A DNA stretch of 64,000 bases from Amycolatopsis sp. WQ 127309 (GTDB lineage: Bacteria; Actinomycetota; Actinomycetes; Mycobacteriales; Pseudonocardiaceae): the NCBI RefSeq assembly GCF_023023025.1, contig NZ_CP095481.1, forward strand, positions 6,957,001 through 7,021,000. Reading direction: 5' to 3'. A program made the position numbers and the translations under genes. Of the stretch, positions 1 through 8,480 are shown one piece after another; position 1 is the first letter of the stretch; each line of letters starts with the position of its first letter. Below the pieces are notes generated by a model that was given only the letters and a program-made list of their open reading frames with translations, was not told the origin of the DNA and made no database searches.

Positions 1-1
1 C

Positions 2-31
2 AACGTCTGCGGCGGTCTCGGCAACTTCTAG
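2..31 (+). CDS. 3' end of an upstream gene (partial)
   Basis: Only ten codons are inside the window: residues NVCGGLGNF followed by TAG. The stop lies 7 bases before the aromatase start, the spacing of a shared operon, and the aromatase Shine-Dalgarno (AGGAG) overlaps this stop. The tail is too short to assign. In this context it would most likely belong to another type II polyketide gene such as a cyclase or core synthase component, but that is a guess from position only. Confidence 0.4.
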   Translation, partial: NVCGGLGNF

Positions 32-38
32 GAGAATC

Positions 39-971
39 ATGCCCATCACACGCAACGTCGAGCACGAGATCACCGTCGCGGCCCCGGCCAAAGAGATCTA
101 CCAGCTGATCGCGGACGTGGGGAACTGGCCCCAGTTGTTCGCCCCCACCGTCCACGTCGAGCACGCGTCCCAGGGCGAGCGGTCGGAACGCATCCGGATC
201 TGGGCCACCGCGAACGGCACGGCCAAGACCTGGACGTCGCGCCGGGAGCTGGATCCCGGCGCGCTGCGCATCGACTTCCGCCAGGAGGTGTCCCAGCCCC
301 CGGTCGGCGGGATGGGGGGCGCCTGGCTGGTGGAGCCGTTGTCCGAAGGGACGTCGAAGGTGCGGCTGCGCCACGATTACCACGCGGCCACCGACGACCC
401 GGCGGACCTGGCGTGGATCGACCAGGCTGTGGACCGCAACAGCCACGTGGAGCTGGCGGCGCTGAAGGACAACGCCGAAGGGGCGGCGTCGGACCTGCTG
501 TTCAGCTTCGACGACACGGTGGAGATCGACGGCAGCGCGCGAGACGTCTACGACTTCGTCAACGACGCCCAGCTGTGGCGGGAGCGCCTGCCGCACGTCG
601 CGCGGGTCGACCTGACCGAGGACACCCCCGGCCTGCAGGTGCTGGAGATGGACACGCGGACCGCGGACGGCTCGACGCACACCACCCGGTCGATCCGGGT
701 CTGCCTGCCGCACCGGCGGATCGTCTACAAGCAGGTCCAGGTGCCCAAGCTGATGACGCTGCACACCGGGCACTGGCTCTTCGAAGACCGGCCGGGTGGG
801 GGTGTCACGGCCACCTCGCGGCACACCGTCCGGATCAACGAGGACACCATCACCGAGGTGCTCGGCGCGTCGGCGGACGTGGCGGCCGCGCGCGCATTCG
901 TGCGGAAGGCGTTGAGCACCAACAGCCTCGCCACGCTCGGCCACGCCAAGACCTACGCCGAGAGCCGCTGA
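39..971 (+). CDS. Didomain polyketide aromatase/cyclase (SRPBCC fold)
   Basis: A 310-residue protein made of two START/SRPBCC (polyketide_cyc) repeats. The first runs from about residue 5 to 150 and opens with HEITVAAPAKEIYQLIADV. The second runs from about 160 to 300 and opens with DDTVEIDGSARDVYDFVND. Two tandem domains of this length are the signature of bifunctional aromatase/cyclases of reducing type II polyketide pathways (the ActVII/JadD class). These guide cyclisation and dehydrate the first ring of the ACP-bound poly-beta-ketone in the cytoplasm. The start is the ATG after TAGGAG-AATC. The next gene begins one base after its stop, so the two are co-transcribed. It implies that the PKS core (KS-alpha, CLF, ACP) lies left of the window. 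Confidence 0.9.
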   Translation: MPITRNVEHEITVAAPAKEIYQLIADVGNWPQLFAPTVHVEHASQGERSERIRIWATANGTAKTWTSRRELDPGALRIDFRQEVSQPPVGGMGGAWLVEPLSEGTSKVRLRHDYHAATDDPADLAWIDQAVDRNSHVELAALKDNAEGAASDLLFSFDDTVEIDGSARDVYDFVNDAQLWRERLPHVARVDLTEDTPGLQVLEMDTRTADGSTHTTRSIRVCLPHRRIVYKQVQVPKLMTLHTGHWLFEDRPGGGVTATSRHTVRINEDTITEVLGASADVAAARAFVRKALSTNSLATLGHAKTYAESR

Positions 972-972
972 C

Positions 973-2043
973 GTGCCCGAGGTGCTGGTGGTCGGCGCCG
1001 GGCCGGTCGGCCTCCTGATCGCCGGTGAGCTGCGGCGCGCCGAGGTCGGTGTGACGGTGGTGGACCGGCTCGCCCGGCCGATGCAGGAATCCCGGGCGTC
1101 GCAGCTCACCAGCCGTACCGCGGAGCTGCTGCACGAACGCGGGCTGCACGCGTTGCTGGCCGAGGCCGTCCACGAACCCCGCTCGCACTTCGGCGGGCTC
1201 GGCTTCGCTCTGCCCGATGTGGACAGTGGGTTCGCGGGCCACCGGAAGGTCCCGCAGTTCCGGACCGAGGCGGCGCTCGCGGAGCAGGCGCTCGGCCTGG
1301 GCGCCACGCTGCTGCGCGAGCACGAGCTGGCCGGCCTGGAGGTGCACGAGGACCACGTCGGGGCGGTGTTCACCGGCCGGCCATCGCTGCGGGCGGACTT
1401 CGTCGTCGGCTGCGACGGCCGGCACAGCACCGTCCGGCGGCTGGCCGGGTTCGAGGTCGACGCCGCACCGGCCACGCGTGAGCTGCTCCGGGCGGACGTC
1501 ACCGGCCTCGACGTCCCGGACCGCCGGTTCGAACGGTTCGAGCACGGCATGGCCGTCGCCTCGACCCGGGCCGGCGTCACCCGGGTGATGGTGCACGAGT
1601 TCGGCCGGGAGGTGACGCTTGAGGAGCCGACGTTCGCGACCGTCGCCGAGGTCTGGGCGAAGGTCACCGGGGAGGACATCTCCCACGGCATCCCGGTGTG
1701 GGTGGACGCTTTCGACAACTCCCGGGGGCAGGCCACCGAATACCGCCGTGGGCGGGTCTTTCTCGCCGGCGACGCGGCGCGCTGGCACCTGCCGATCGGC
1801 GGCCAGGCGCTGAACGCCGGCCTCCAGGACGCCGTCAGCCTCGGCGCCGCCCTCCGGCCGGGGCGGTCGCCGGACACCTACCACGACGAACGCCACCCCG
1901 TCGGCGCGAAGATCCTGCGCCACGTCGTGGCGCAGGAAGATCTGCTGCTGGGCGGCCCCGAGGTCGGGCCGCTCCGCGCGGTGCTCGCGGAACTCGTGGC
2001 CCTGCCTCAGGTCCAATCCCATTTCGCCGCCCTTCTCGGTTAG
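973..2043 (+). CDS. FAD-dependent aromatic hydroxylase (PHBH-type monooxygenase)
   Basis: A 356-residue flavoprotein starting at a GTG one base after the aromatase stop. The N-terminal Rossmann motif VVGAGPVGLLIAGEL binds the ADP part of FAD. The mid-protein FVVGCDGRHSTVRRLAG is the DG motif that contacts FAD and NAD(P)H. The C-terminal RVFLAGDAARWHLPIGGQ is the GD motif for the FAD ribityl chain. These three mark class A flavin monooxygenases that hydroxylate polyketide aromatic rings. It is shorter than most family members (about 480-550 residues) and stops soon after the GD region, so it lacks the thioredoxin-like C-terminal domain of many PKS hydroxylases. It may be a compact oxygenase or a partially degenerate partner. 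The substrate is unknown. Confidence 0.88.
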   Translation: MPEVLVVGAGPVGLLIAGELRRAEVGVTVVDRLARPMQESRASQLTSRTAELLHERGLHALLAEAVHEPRSHFGGLGFALPDVDSGFAGHRKVPQFRTEAALAEQALGLGATLLREHELAGLEVHEDHVGAVFTGRPSLRADFVVGCDGRHSTVRRLAGFEVDAAPATRELLRADVTGLDVPDRRFERFEHGMAVASTRAGVTRVMVHEFGREVTLEEPTFATVAEVWAKVTGEDISHGIPVWVDAFDNSRGQATEYRRGRVFLAGDAARWHLPIGGQALNAGLQDAVSLGAALRPGRSPDTYHDERHPVGAKILRHVVAQEDLLLGGPEVGPLRAVLAELVALPQVQSHFAALLG

Positions 2044-2052
2044 GAGCAACGC

Positions 2053-3057
2053 ATGACGTCTCCGGAGATCCCGATCCCCGCCCGTATCCTGCAACTCGCG
2101 ACGGCGAGCTGGCTGTCGGCGGCGGTGAGCGCGGCGGCGTCCCTCGGCGTCGCGGACGCGCTGGCCGCCGGCCCGCGTCCCGTGGAAGACATCGCCGAGG
2201 AGATCGACGCGCACGCGCCGACGCTCTACCGGCTGCTGCGCGCGTGCGCGGACTACGACCTGTTCGAGGAACAGGACGACCAGGTCTTCGCGCTCACCGA
2301 GCTGGGGCACGCGCTGCGCACCGACAGCCCGGTGTCGATGCGCGGTTTCGCGCAGTGGGTCGGCGATCCGGCCGACCGCCACAGCTGGTCCGGCCTCGCG
2401 GACTCCGTCCGCACCGGGCGGTCGGCGTTCGAGCGGGTGCACGGCCAGGACGTGTGGGAGTACATGGCCACGCACCCGGAGACCGCGACCGTGTTCAACA
2501 ACGCGATGACGAGCGCGTCCGACCAGATGATCAAGCCGGTGGTGTCGGCCTACGACTTCAGCCGGTTCGGCCGCGTCGTCGACGTCGGCGGCGGCCACGG
2601 GGCGTTGCTCGCCGAGATCCTGCGGGCCAACCCCGGCGTCCACGGTGTGCTGTACGACCAGCCCGACGTTGTGGCCGGCGCGTCGCACCCCGATGTTGCC
2701 GAACGGTTGTCGGTGGTGGGCGGCAGCTTCTTCGAGAGCGTGCCGCCGGGCGGCGACGCCTACCTGCTGTCCAACGTGATCCACGACTGGGACGACGAGA
2801 AGTCGGCCCGGATCCTGTCCCACGTCCGGGACGCGATGAAGCCGGACGCCCGGGTGCTGCTGGCCGAGGTGGTGATGCCGGGCAAGGCCGAGCCCGCCGC
2901 GACGGTGAAGCTGATGGACCTCAACATGCTGGTGCTCTGCGACGGCAAGCAGCGGACCGAGGCCGAGTTCGCGGAGCTGTTCCGCAGCGCGGGCCTGGAG
3001 CTGTCGCGGATCGTGCCCAGCGGGTTCTGCAGTGTCGTCGAGGCGGTGCGGGCGTGA
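2053..3057 (+). CDS. SAM-dependent O-methyltransferase (TcmO/CarO-type)
   Basis: A 334-residue protein with the two-part layout of small-molecule O-methyltransferases (methyltransf_2 class). An N-terminal winged-helix dimerisation region (about residues 10-100) carries ATASWLSAAVSAAASLGVAD. A C-terminal Rossmann domain carries the SAM motif VVDVGGGHGALLAEIL and the later LSNVIHDWDDEKS, which holds the family's catalytic His-Asp neighbourhood. It probably methylates a phenolic hydroxyl of the aromatic polyketide. It is preceded by AGGAGCAACGC-ATG, and its TGA overlaps the GTG of the SDR gene, so it is the third gene of the tailoring operon. Confidence 0.9.
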   Translation: MTSPEIPIPARILQLATASWLSAAVSAAASLGVADALAAGPRPVEDIAEEIDAHAPTLYRLLRACADYDLFEEQDDQVFALTELGHALRTDSPVSMRGFAQWVGDPADRHSWSGLADSVRTGRSAFERVHGQDVWEYMATHPETATVFNNAMTSASDQMIKPVVSAYDFSRFGRVVDVGGGHGALLAEILRANPGVHGVLYDQPDVVAGASHPDVAERLSVVGGSFFESVPPGGDAYLLSNVIHDWDDEKSARILSHVRDAMKPDARVLLAEVVMPGKAEPAATVKLMDLNMLVLCDGKQRTEAEFAELFRSAGLELSRIVPSGFCSVVEAVRA

Positions 3058-3881
3058 GCGCGCTGGAGGGGAAGGTCGCGATCGTCACCGGCGGCGCCGG
3101 TGGCATCGGCGCCGCCACCGTGGCCGCGCTGGCGGAGGCCGGCGCCCGGGTGGTGGTGGCCGACGTGGCCGGAGCCGCCGTCGCGGAGGTCGTCGACTCG
3201 CTGACCACGCAGGGGCTCAAGGTGGCCGGCCACGTGGCCGACGTGTCCGATGAGGACAGTGTGCGGGCGCTCGTGAAGTTCACCGTGGACACCTTCGGCG
3301 GCGTCGACATCCTGGACAACAACGCGGCGCTGGTGTCGGCGATCAAGCGGGACCGCGACGTCGTGACCATGCCCGTCGAGCTGTGGGACGAAGTCATGGC
3401 GGTGAACCTGCGCGGCCCGATGCTGCTGTGCAAGCACACCGTACCGATCATGATCGAGCGCGGCGGTGGCTCGATCGTCAACATCGCCAGCGGCCAGGGG
3501 CTGTCCGGGGACCGCACGATGGTCGCCTACGGCAGTTCGAAGGGCGGCTTGATCGCGTTGACCCGGTTCGTCGCCGCCGCCTACGGCGACCACGGCGTCC
3601 GGTGCAACACCGTGGCGCCGGGGCTGATCAAGACGCCGGCGCTGGACGCGGACATGCCGGCGTTCGTGCAGGACAAGATCCGCGCGCACCACCTGGTGCC
3701 CCGGCTGGGCACGCCGGCGGACGTGGCCGCGCTGGTCACGTTCCTCGCCTCCCCGGCCGCGAGTTTCATCACCGGCCAGCTGATCCCGGTGGACGGCGGC
3801 TTCCTGTCGCACCTGCCGACCCTGGCGGTGCTGGCGCCGCCCGGACAGGGCGACGCCGGCCACGTGGCCAACCGGACCTAG
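3054..3881 (+). CDS. Short-chain dehydrogenase/reductase
   Basis: A classical SDR of 275 residues. The start is the GTG in a GTGA overlap with the methyltransferase stop, which places Met at the right distance before the cofactor motif TGGAGGIGAATVAAL (TGxxxGxG). The NNAG motif appears as NNAAL, and the active-site Tyr-x-x-x-Lys is in VAYGSSKGG with an upstream Ser in NIASGQG. It probably reduces a ketone or oxidises an alcohol on the polyketide with NAD(P)H. The C-terminus has about 25 residues beyond the usual GG.L end. Its TAG shares a palindromic CTAG with the TAG of the convergent gene, so no terminator fits between them. Confidence 0.9.
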   Translation: MSALEGKVAIVTGGAGGIGAATVAALAEAGARVVVADVAGAAVAEVVDSLTTQGLKVAGHVADVSDEDSVRALVKFTVDTFGGVDILDNNAALVSAIKRDRDVVTMPVELWDEVMAVNLRGPMLLCKHTVPIMIERGGGSIVNIASGQGLSGDRTMVAYGSSKGGLIALTRFVAAAYGDHGVRCNTVAPGLIKTPALDADMPAFVQDKIRAHHLVPRLGTPADVAALVTFLASPAASFITGQLIPVDGGFLSHLPTLAVLAPPGQGDAGHVANRT

Positions 3882-5296
3882 TACCGGTTGCCGGTCCAGT
3901 CCCGGGCCGCCGACTCGATCTCGGAAACCTCCGGGGAGTCGGCGGCCCAAGCCGTGTACCCGTCCGGCCGGACCAGCACGGCCTCGCGCCGCGCGTCCGG
4001 CCAGCTCGCCGTGACGACCTGTTCCGGCGGGACGTCCACCTCGACGTCCTGGGGCACGACGAGCACGAACTTCCCCGTCCGCAGAACCTCGTGGAGCCGG
4101 CCCGACGCCAGCGCGTGGTCCGGGGTCCGCCGGCCGACCAGCCGGTGGGCGCCACGGGGTGCCGGGTAGGAGTACCCGACGCCGGTGATCTCGCCGATCG
4201 CCGCGCGGCTGACCGCCGGGACGCGCTTGACCACCTGGGTGCGCACGAAGCGCAGGGCCACCTCGGCCGGGTTGCGCGCCATCGCCAGCCGGAGGTTCAG
4301 CCCGCTGCTGCGCAGGACCGCCCGGCCGACGGGATGGCGCTCGTCCTGGTAGCTGTCGAGCAGTGCCGCCGGCCCCCACCCGTGCACCGCCGCGGCGAGC
4401 TTCCAGCTCAGGTTCGCCGCGTCCTGGAGACCGGTGTTCATGCCCTGACCGCCGGCGGGGGAATGCTGGTGCGCGGCGTCCCCCGCGAGCAGCACGCGCC
4501 CGGCGCGGTAGCTCGGTGCCTGCCGCTCGTCGCTGTGGAAGCGCCCGAGCCAGCGCGGCGCGTGCATGCCGTAGTCCGTGCCGAAGGCCCGTTCGGTGAT
4601 GGACCGCAGCTCCTCGAACTCCACCGGCGTGTCGTCGGGGAGGTCGCGGTGGCGGCGGTCCCAGCCGCCGATCCGCCAGTAGCCGTCGCCGAAGGGCGCG
4701 ATGAAGCCGAAGGCGTCTCGGCCACCGTGCACGCGGACGGTGAGGCTCGGCTCTTCCACCAGCTTCACGTCCGCCAGGACCACGGACCTGATCAGCACCC
4801 GCCCGGGGAACGGCAGGCCCACCGCGTCGCGGACGGCGCTGCGCACCCCGTCGGCCCCGACCACGTAGGACGCACGGAACTCGCCGGAACCCGTGGCCAC
4901 GGTGACGCCGTCGCCGTCCTGCCGGAGACCGGTGACCTCGGTGCCGTGGCGGAACACGACGCCGAGGTCGTGGGCCCGCTTCAGCAGCAGCTTCTCCACC
5001 TCGTACTGCGGGGTCACCAGCAGGAACGGGAATCGCGAAGGCAGCCGGGTGATGTCGAACGGGATCGACCCGAAGAGCCGCAGCTCGCCGATCACCTGCC
5101 CGGTGGGCACGAGCTCGTCGGCCAGCCCGCGCGCGTCGAGCAGCTCGAGCGTGCGCGCGTGCACGCCGAAGGCGCGGGACAGGTTGCTGACGCCCTCTTC
5201 CCGCTTCTCCAGCACGGTCACCGGCACGCCGGCGGCCGCGAGGTCGCCGGCGAGGAGCAGGCCGGTGGGACCCGCTCCCACGACGACGACGCTCAT
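3878..5296 (-). CDS. FAD-dependent polyketide hydroxylase (second PHBH-type monooxygenase)
   Basis: A 472-residue class A flavin monooxygenase. It shows VVVVGAGPTGLLLAGDL at the N-terminus (FAD Rossmann), SYVVGADGVRSAVRDAVG (DG motif) and RVLLAGDAAHQHSPAGGQG (GD motif). A C-terminal domain of about 100 residues (DHALASGRLHEVLRTGKFVL onward) resembles the thioredoxin-like tail of PgaE/RdmE-type polyketide oxygenases. It likely hydroxylates the aromatic or angucycline-like scaffold using NAD(P)H and O2. The ATG start overlaps the TGA of the upstream NAD(P)H oxidoreductase gene (ATGA). It is the last gene of the minus-strand operon 8398 to 3878. Confidence 0.9.
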   Translation of the reverse strand: MSVVVVGAGPTGLLLAGDLAAAGVPVTVLEKREEGVSNLSRAFGVHARTLELLDARGLADELVPTGQVIGELRLFGSIPFDITRLPSRFPFLLVTPQYEVEKLLLKRAHDLGVVFRHGTEVTGLRQDGDGVTVATGSGEFRASYVVGADGVRSAVRDAVGLPFPGRVLIRSVVLADVKLVEEPSLTVRVHGGRDAFGFIAPFGDGYWRIGGWDRRHRDLPDDTPVEFEELRSITERAFGTDYGMHAPRWLGRFHSDERQAPSYRAGRVLLAGDAAHQHSPAGGQGMNTGLQDAANLSWKLAAAVHGWGPAALLDSYQDERHPVGRAVLRSSGLNLRLAMARNPAEVALRFVRTQVVKRVPAVSRAAIGEITGVGYSYPAPRGAHRLVGRRTPDHALASGRLHEVLRTGKFVLVVPQDVEVDVPPEQVVTASWPDARREAVLVRPDGYTAWAADSPEVSEIESAARDWTGNRY

Positions 5297-6381
5297 CGGT
5301 CCAGGTTGAGCAGTTCGAGGTAGGACTCGACACGCAGGCTCGTGCCCTTGATCTTCGACGTCTGCTCCGCGCCCAGCACACCGACGGTCTCGTTGTAGGA
5401 CGCGCCGCCGTGCGGGCCGAGCGGGAGCGCGATGCCGGGCGACGCGGGGGAGTAGGCCGCCAGCTCGGTGCCGCCTTCGACCAGGGTCCTGATGTTCGCG
5501 GCGACGACCGCGGCCTGCTGCTCGGCGGCCTTGGCCATCTTGGCTTCGGGGACGGCCGTGACGTCGCCGATGGCGAAGACGCTCGCGTGCCCGGGCACCC
5601 GCAGGTCGGGATCGACGCGCAGGGCGCCCTGCGCGTCGAGCGCCGCGGCCAGGCCGCCGCCGACGTAGTCGGTGGCCGGAACCACGCCGTAGCAGCGGAA
5701 CCAGAGGTCGGCGGCGATCTCCGTGCCCGTCCCGGTGGTCACGGTGAACTCGCCGGCCTGGCCCGGCTTCCCGGGCGGGTCCGCCGTCAGCGCCGTGCCC
5801 AGCAGCAGCTCGACCCCCAGCTCGGCCAGCTGCCGGCGGACCTCGGCCCGCAGCTCGTCGGGCAGGGCGGTGGTGCCCAGGATGTCCGGTGCCGGATCGA
5901 CGATCGTCACGGCGGTGTCCGGCCACGCCGCCTTGATCTCCCCGGCCAGCTCCAGCCCGACCGGGCCGGCGCCGAGCAGCAGCACGCGGGCTGCGCCGGC
6001 GAGCGCCAGGTGGGCGTCGCGGAGCGTCTCCACCGCCGCGGCCGTCGCCGTTTCCTCGACCTTGGCCGGGAACGGGTACCGGGAGCCGGTGGCCAGCACG
6101 ATGTAGTCGGCCGGCACCCGGTCGCCGGAGCCGAGCGTCACCCCGGTGGCGTCCACGGCGACCGCGCGGTCGTGGATCACCTTGCCCCGCGTGAGCAGCC
6201 GGTCGTACGGGAAGAACAGCCGCCCCGACCAGCCGGGGTCGACCAGGTGCCGCAGGACGGCGACGTTGTGCACGAAGGCGTCCCGCGGCTCGATCAGGAC
6301 GACGTCGGCGAACTCGTCGAGGGCCTTCGCGGCGGTGACGCCGCCATAGCCGCCACCGACGACCGCAATGGTAGTGCTCAT
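5293..6381 (-). CDS. NAD(P)/FAD-dependent pyridine nucleotide-disulfide-family oxidoreductase
   Basis: A 362-residue NDH-2/AIF-like flavoprotein. The FAD-binding start is TTIAVVGGGYGGVTAAKAL and the second Rossmann NAD(P) motif is RVLLLGAGPVGLELAGEI. The FAD-closing motif is VFAIGDVTAV near residue 280. I chose the ATG at 6381 because GAGGAG sits 6 bases upstream and the FAD motif begins at residue 3; a longer GTG form is possible. There is no redox-active CxxC, so it is not a thioredoxin-reductase type. It may supply or dispose of electrons, for example quinone/hydroquinone cycling of the polyketide. It follows the hemerythrin gene by 8 bases. Confidence 0.87.
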   Translation of the reverse strand: MSTTIAVVGGGYGGVTAAKALDEFADVVLIEPRDAFVHNVAVLRHLVDPGWSGRLFFPYDRLLTRGKVIHDRAVAVDATGVTLGSGDRVPADYIVLATGSRYPFPAKVEETATAAAVETLRDAHLALAGAARVLLLGAGPVGLELAGEIKAAWPDTAVTIVDPAPDILGTTALPDELRAEVRRQLAELGVELLLGTALTADPPGKPGQAGEFTVTTGTGTEIAADLWFRCYGVVPATDYVGGGLAAALDAQGALRVDPDLRVPGHASVFAIGDVTAVPEAKMAKAAEQQAAVVAANIRTLVEGGTELAAYSPASPGIALPLGPHGGASYNETVGVLGAEQTSKIKGTSLRVESYLELLNLDR

Positions 6382-6389
6382 GGATCTCC

Positions 6390-6986
6390 TCATCCCCACA
6401 GCCGGGCCAGCGGCTCGACCAGTTCGTGTTCCTCGTAGGACAGGTGGGACAGCAGGGCGTCGGTCAGCAGGTCGACCGCGCCCCGCAGGGCGGACACGTC
6501 GAGCGGTTCGGCGACCAGCGTCCGGTCGATCCGCTCGACGAGGCCGTGCAGTGCTTCGTGTTCCTGCTCCAGCCGGTCGACGACCGGCCCGAGCCGTGGC
6601 TCGAACTCCCGCAGGCGCGGGAAGACGTCGGTGTCCTCCCGGTTGTGGTGCAGCAGCACGATCCGGCAGAACGTGCGGCAGTAGCCGGCGAGCGGCTTCT
6701 CGACCGGCCGCAACGCCAGCGCGTGCAACCGGGCTCGCGCGGCCGCCGGCCCGATCGCGGCCGTGATCACTTCGGACATCAGCTCGCGCAGCCGGCCGAG
6801 CTCGGTCCGGAGGTGGTCGTGCACCTCGATCAGCCGGCGGCCACCCGCTTGTTCGCGGGCCGTGTAGTGGCGTCCCGCTTCCGGTGGCGGCGCCTGCGGC
6901 CGGGCCCGCTCGTCCCAGAGCCGGGAGCGGCTCAGCCGGACGCCGGACACCGGCGTGGGTGCGGCGATCAGCTCCCCGCCGGTCAT
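6390..6986 (-). CDS. Hemerythrin HHE-domain protein
   Basis: A 198-residue cytoplasmic four-helix protein. The metal-ligand pattern of the HHE family is visible: VHDHL, then LLHHNREDTDVFPRL, then EQEHEALHGLVERI, and the terminal LSHLSYEEHELVEPL. A di-iron (or Fe-Mn) centre that binds O2 or NO is expected. Homologues occur beside actinobacterial polyketide and quinone genes, but their role is not established. The ATG overlaps the stop of the exporter gene (ATGA), and the next gene follows by 8 bases. The first 45 residues are Pro/Arg rich and look unstructured. Confidence 0.85.
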   Translation of the reverse strand: MTGGELIAAPTPVSGVRLSRSRLWDERARPQAPPPEAGRHYTAREQAGGRRLIEVHDHLRTELGRLRELMSEVITAAIGPAAARARLHALALRPVEKPLAGYCRTFCRIVLLHHNREDTDVFPRLREFEPRLGPVVDRLEQEHEALHGLVERIDRTLVAEPLDVSALRGAVDLLTDALLSHLSYEEHELVEPLARLWG

Positions 6987-8398
6987 CCGGCGGCCCGGGT
7001 CACCGGCGCCGGCGCGGCCTTGCGCAGCCGTCCCGGCACGGCGAGCGCGGCGAGGGTCGCCACGCCCATGGCGATCGCCGACAGCGTGAACGCGGTGGTG
7101 TACCCGGATTCCACCGGAGTCCGAGTACCGGGAACCAGCGAGGACGTGACGATGGTGGCGGCGATCTGGGCGCCGAGCGTACCGCCGATGGTCCGCATGA
7201 TGGTGTTGATCCCGGTCGCCTCGCCGGTCTGCCGGGGATCGACCGCGCTGACAACCAGGTTGGCCAGCGAGGCGAACGCGAACCCCACGCCGACGCCGAT
7301 GATCCCGTTGCCGACGTAGAGGGGCCACGGCGTGCCGTGCGCGGCCGCGAACAGGGCGAACCCGAGCGCGCCGATCACGCAGGCCAGCACCAGCGGGAGC
7401 TTGAACCCGAGCACGGCTCCCAGCCGTCCGGCGAGCGGACTGGCGAACAGCATGGTCGCGGCCATCGGGATGATGAAGAGGCCGGCCTGGGTGACCGACG
7501 CGCCGAAGCCGTAACCGACCGACGGCGGCGTCTCGACCAGCGCCGGGATCAGCGTGAACGCGCCGTACATGCCGATGCCGATGATCAGCGCGGTGACGTT
7601 GGCCGCGAGCACGGTCCGGTTGCGCAGCAGCCCGGTGTCCACCAGCGGCGCGGTGGTCCGCCGCTCCACCGAGCCGAACACGACGAGCAGCACGAGGGTG
7701 GCGGCGAACAGGCCGAGCACCGGTGCCGAGCCCCAGCCCCACACCCGGCCGTTGCTGATCGCCAGCAGCAGGGCGACGATCGCGGCGGACAGCAGCAGCG
7801 CGCCGGCCCAGTCGACCCGGCCAGGGGAGGTGACGGGCGACTCGCGGATGAAGGCCGCCACCGCACCGACGCCCACGACGATCATCACGAGCATCAGCCA
7901 GAAGATCCACCGCCAGCTCAGCGTGTCCACGATCAGGCCGGGGATGACCAGGCCGGCGCCGAAGCCGATGCCGAACACCGAGCTGATCCAGCCGATCGCG
8001 ACCGGGACCCGCTCGCGCGGGAACTGTTCGCGCACGATGCCGAAGGCGAGCGGGAAGGTCGCGGCTCCGACGCCCTGCACGGCGCGGGCCGTGATGAGCA
8101 CGCCGATCGAGCCGGCCAGCGCCGCGAGCAGGGTGCCGGCGGCCGACACGAGCAGGCAGGCGATCAGCACCCGCCGCTTGCCGAACATGTCGCCGAGCCG
8201 GCCGAGCACGCCGGTCGCGACCGACGCGGTGAGCAGGAAGGCGCTCAGCACCCAGGACGCCGTGGTGGTGGACGCGCCGAACGCCTGTTGCAGGCTCGGC
8301 AGCGCGGGTACCGGCATGGTCTGGAGCAGGGAAAACGAAAGCACCGCGATGAGCAAGGCGGTGAACGGCGCCGCCACCGCACGCTCCGGGCCGGTCAT
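6983..8398 (-). CDS. MFS drug exporter, DHA2 (14-TMS) family
   Basis: About 471 residues, with fourteen hydrophobic segments and the motif-A loop GRLGDMFGKRRVL between segments 2 and 3. Motif C-like glycine-rich sequence appears in segment 5 (GFGAGLVIPGLIV). This is the architecture of proton-driven DHA2 exporters, so it probably secretes the polyketide and gives self-resistance. The ATG at 8398 has GGAGGA 6 bases upstream; the upstream in-frame GTG at 8404 lies too close to that site. It heads the minus-strand operon, and its promoter overlaps a palindrome next to the divergent MarR gene. Confidence 0.9.
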   Translation of the reverse strand: MTGPERAVAAPFTALLIAVLSFSLLQTMPVPALPSLQQAFGASTTTASWVLSAFLLTASVATGVLGRLGDMFGKRRVLIACLLVSAAGTLLAALAGSIGVLITARAVQGVGAATFPLAFGIVREQFPRERVPVAIGWISSVFGIGFGAGLVIPGLIVDTLSWRWIFWLMLVMIVVGVGAVAAFIRESPVTSPGRVDWAGALLLSAAIVALLLAISNGRVWGWGSAPVLGLFAATLVLLVVFGSVERRTTAPLVDTGLLRNRTVLAANVTALIIGIGMYGAFTLIPALVETPPSVGYGFGASVTQAGLFIIPMAATMLFASPLAGRLGAVLGFKLPLVLACVIGALGFALFAAAHGTPWPLYVGNGIIGVGVGFAFASLANLVVSAVDPRQTGEATGINTIMRTIGGTLGAQIAATIVTSSLVPGTRTPVESGYTTAFTLSAIAMGVATLAALAVPGRLRKAAPAPVTRAAG

Positions 8399-8414
8399 GG
8401 GCACTCCTCCAGGG

Positions 8415-8448
8415 AATATCGTGTCAGTACGACATCATTACAACACGA
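8415..8448 (-). promoter_or_regulatory. Exporter promoter with overlapping MarR-type operator
   Basis: Read on the minus strand there is a -35-like TTGTAA (8438-8443) and, after exactly 17 bases, a -10-like GATATT (8415-8420), about 17 bases before the exporter start codon. An inverted repeat TCGTGT (8419-8424) / ACACGA (8443-8448) brackets the spacer and touches both promoter hexamers. A second GTCGT copy lies inside. A bound dimer here would block the exporter promoter. The divergent MarR gene begins 33 bases further on, so it is the obvious ligand. This rests on sequence pattern only. Confidence 0.6.
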
Positions 8449-8480
8449 CATAGTTCCGTTCGTCGAGTACGCTGCGCCTC

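Noticed and set aside
850..2823. 657-codon minus-strand open frame across the polyketide genes
   Set aside because: It is the antisense shadow of the monooxygenase and methyltransferase genes. It is Arg/His/Pro-rich and shows no domain.
1698..3881. Long upstream extension of the SDR frame (727 codons)
   Set aside because: The first 450 codons are out-of-frame shadow of the two preceding genes. The GTG at 3054 puts the cofactor motif at the usual distance and overlaps the preceding stop.
6390..7910. 506-codon frame that would fuse sequence to the hemerythrin protein
   Set aside because: The N-terminal part is a shadow of the exporter gene. The ATG at 6986 gives a complete HHE protein with an ATGA overlap.
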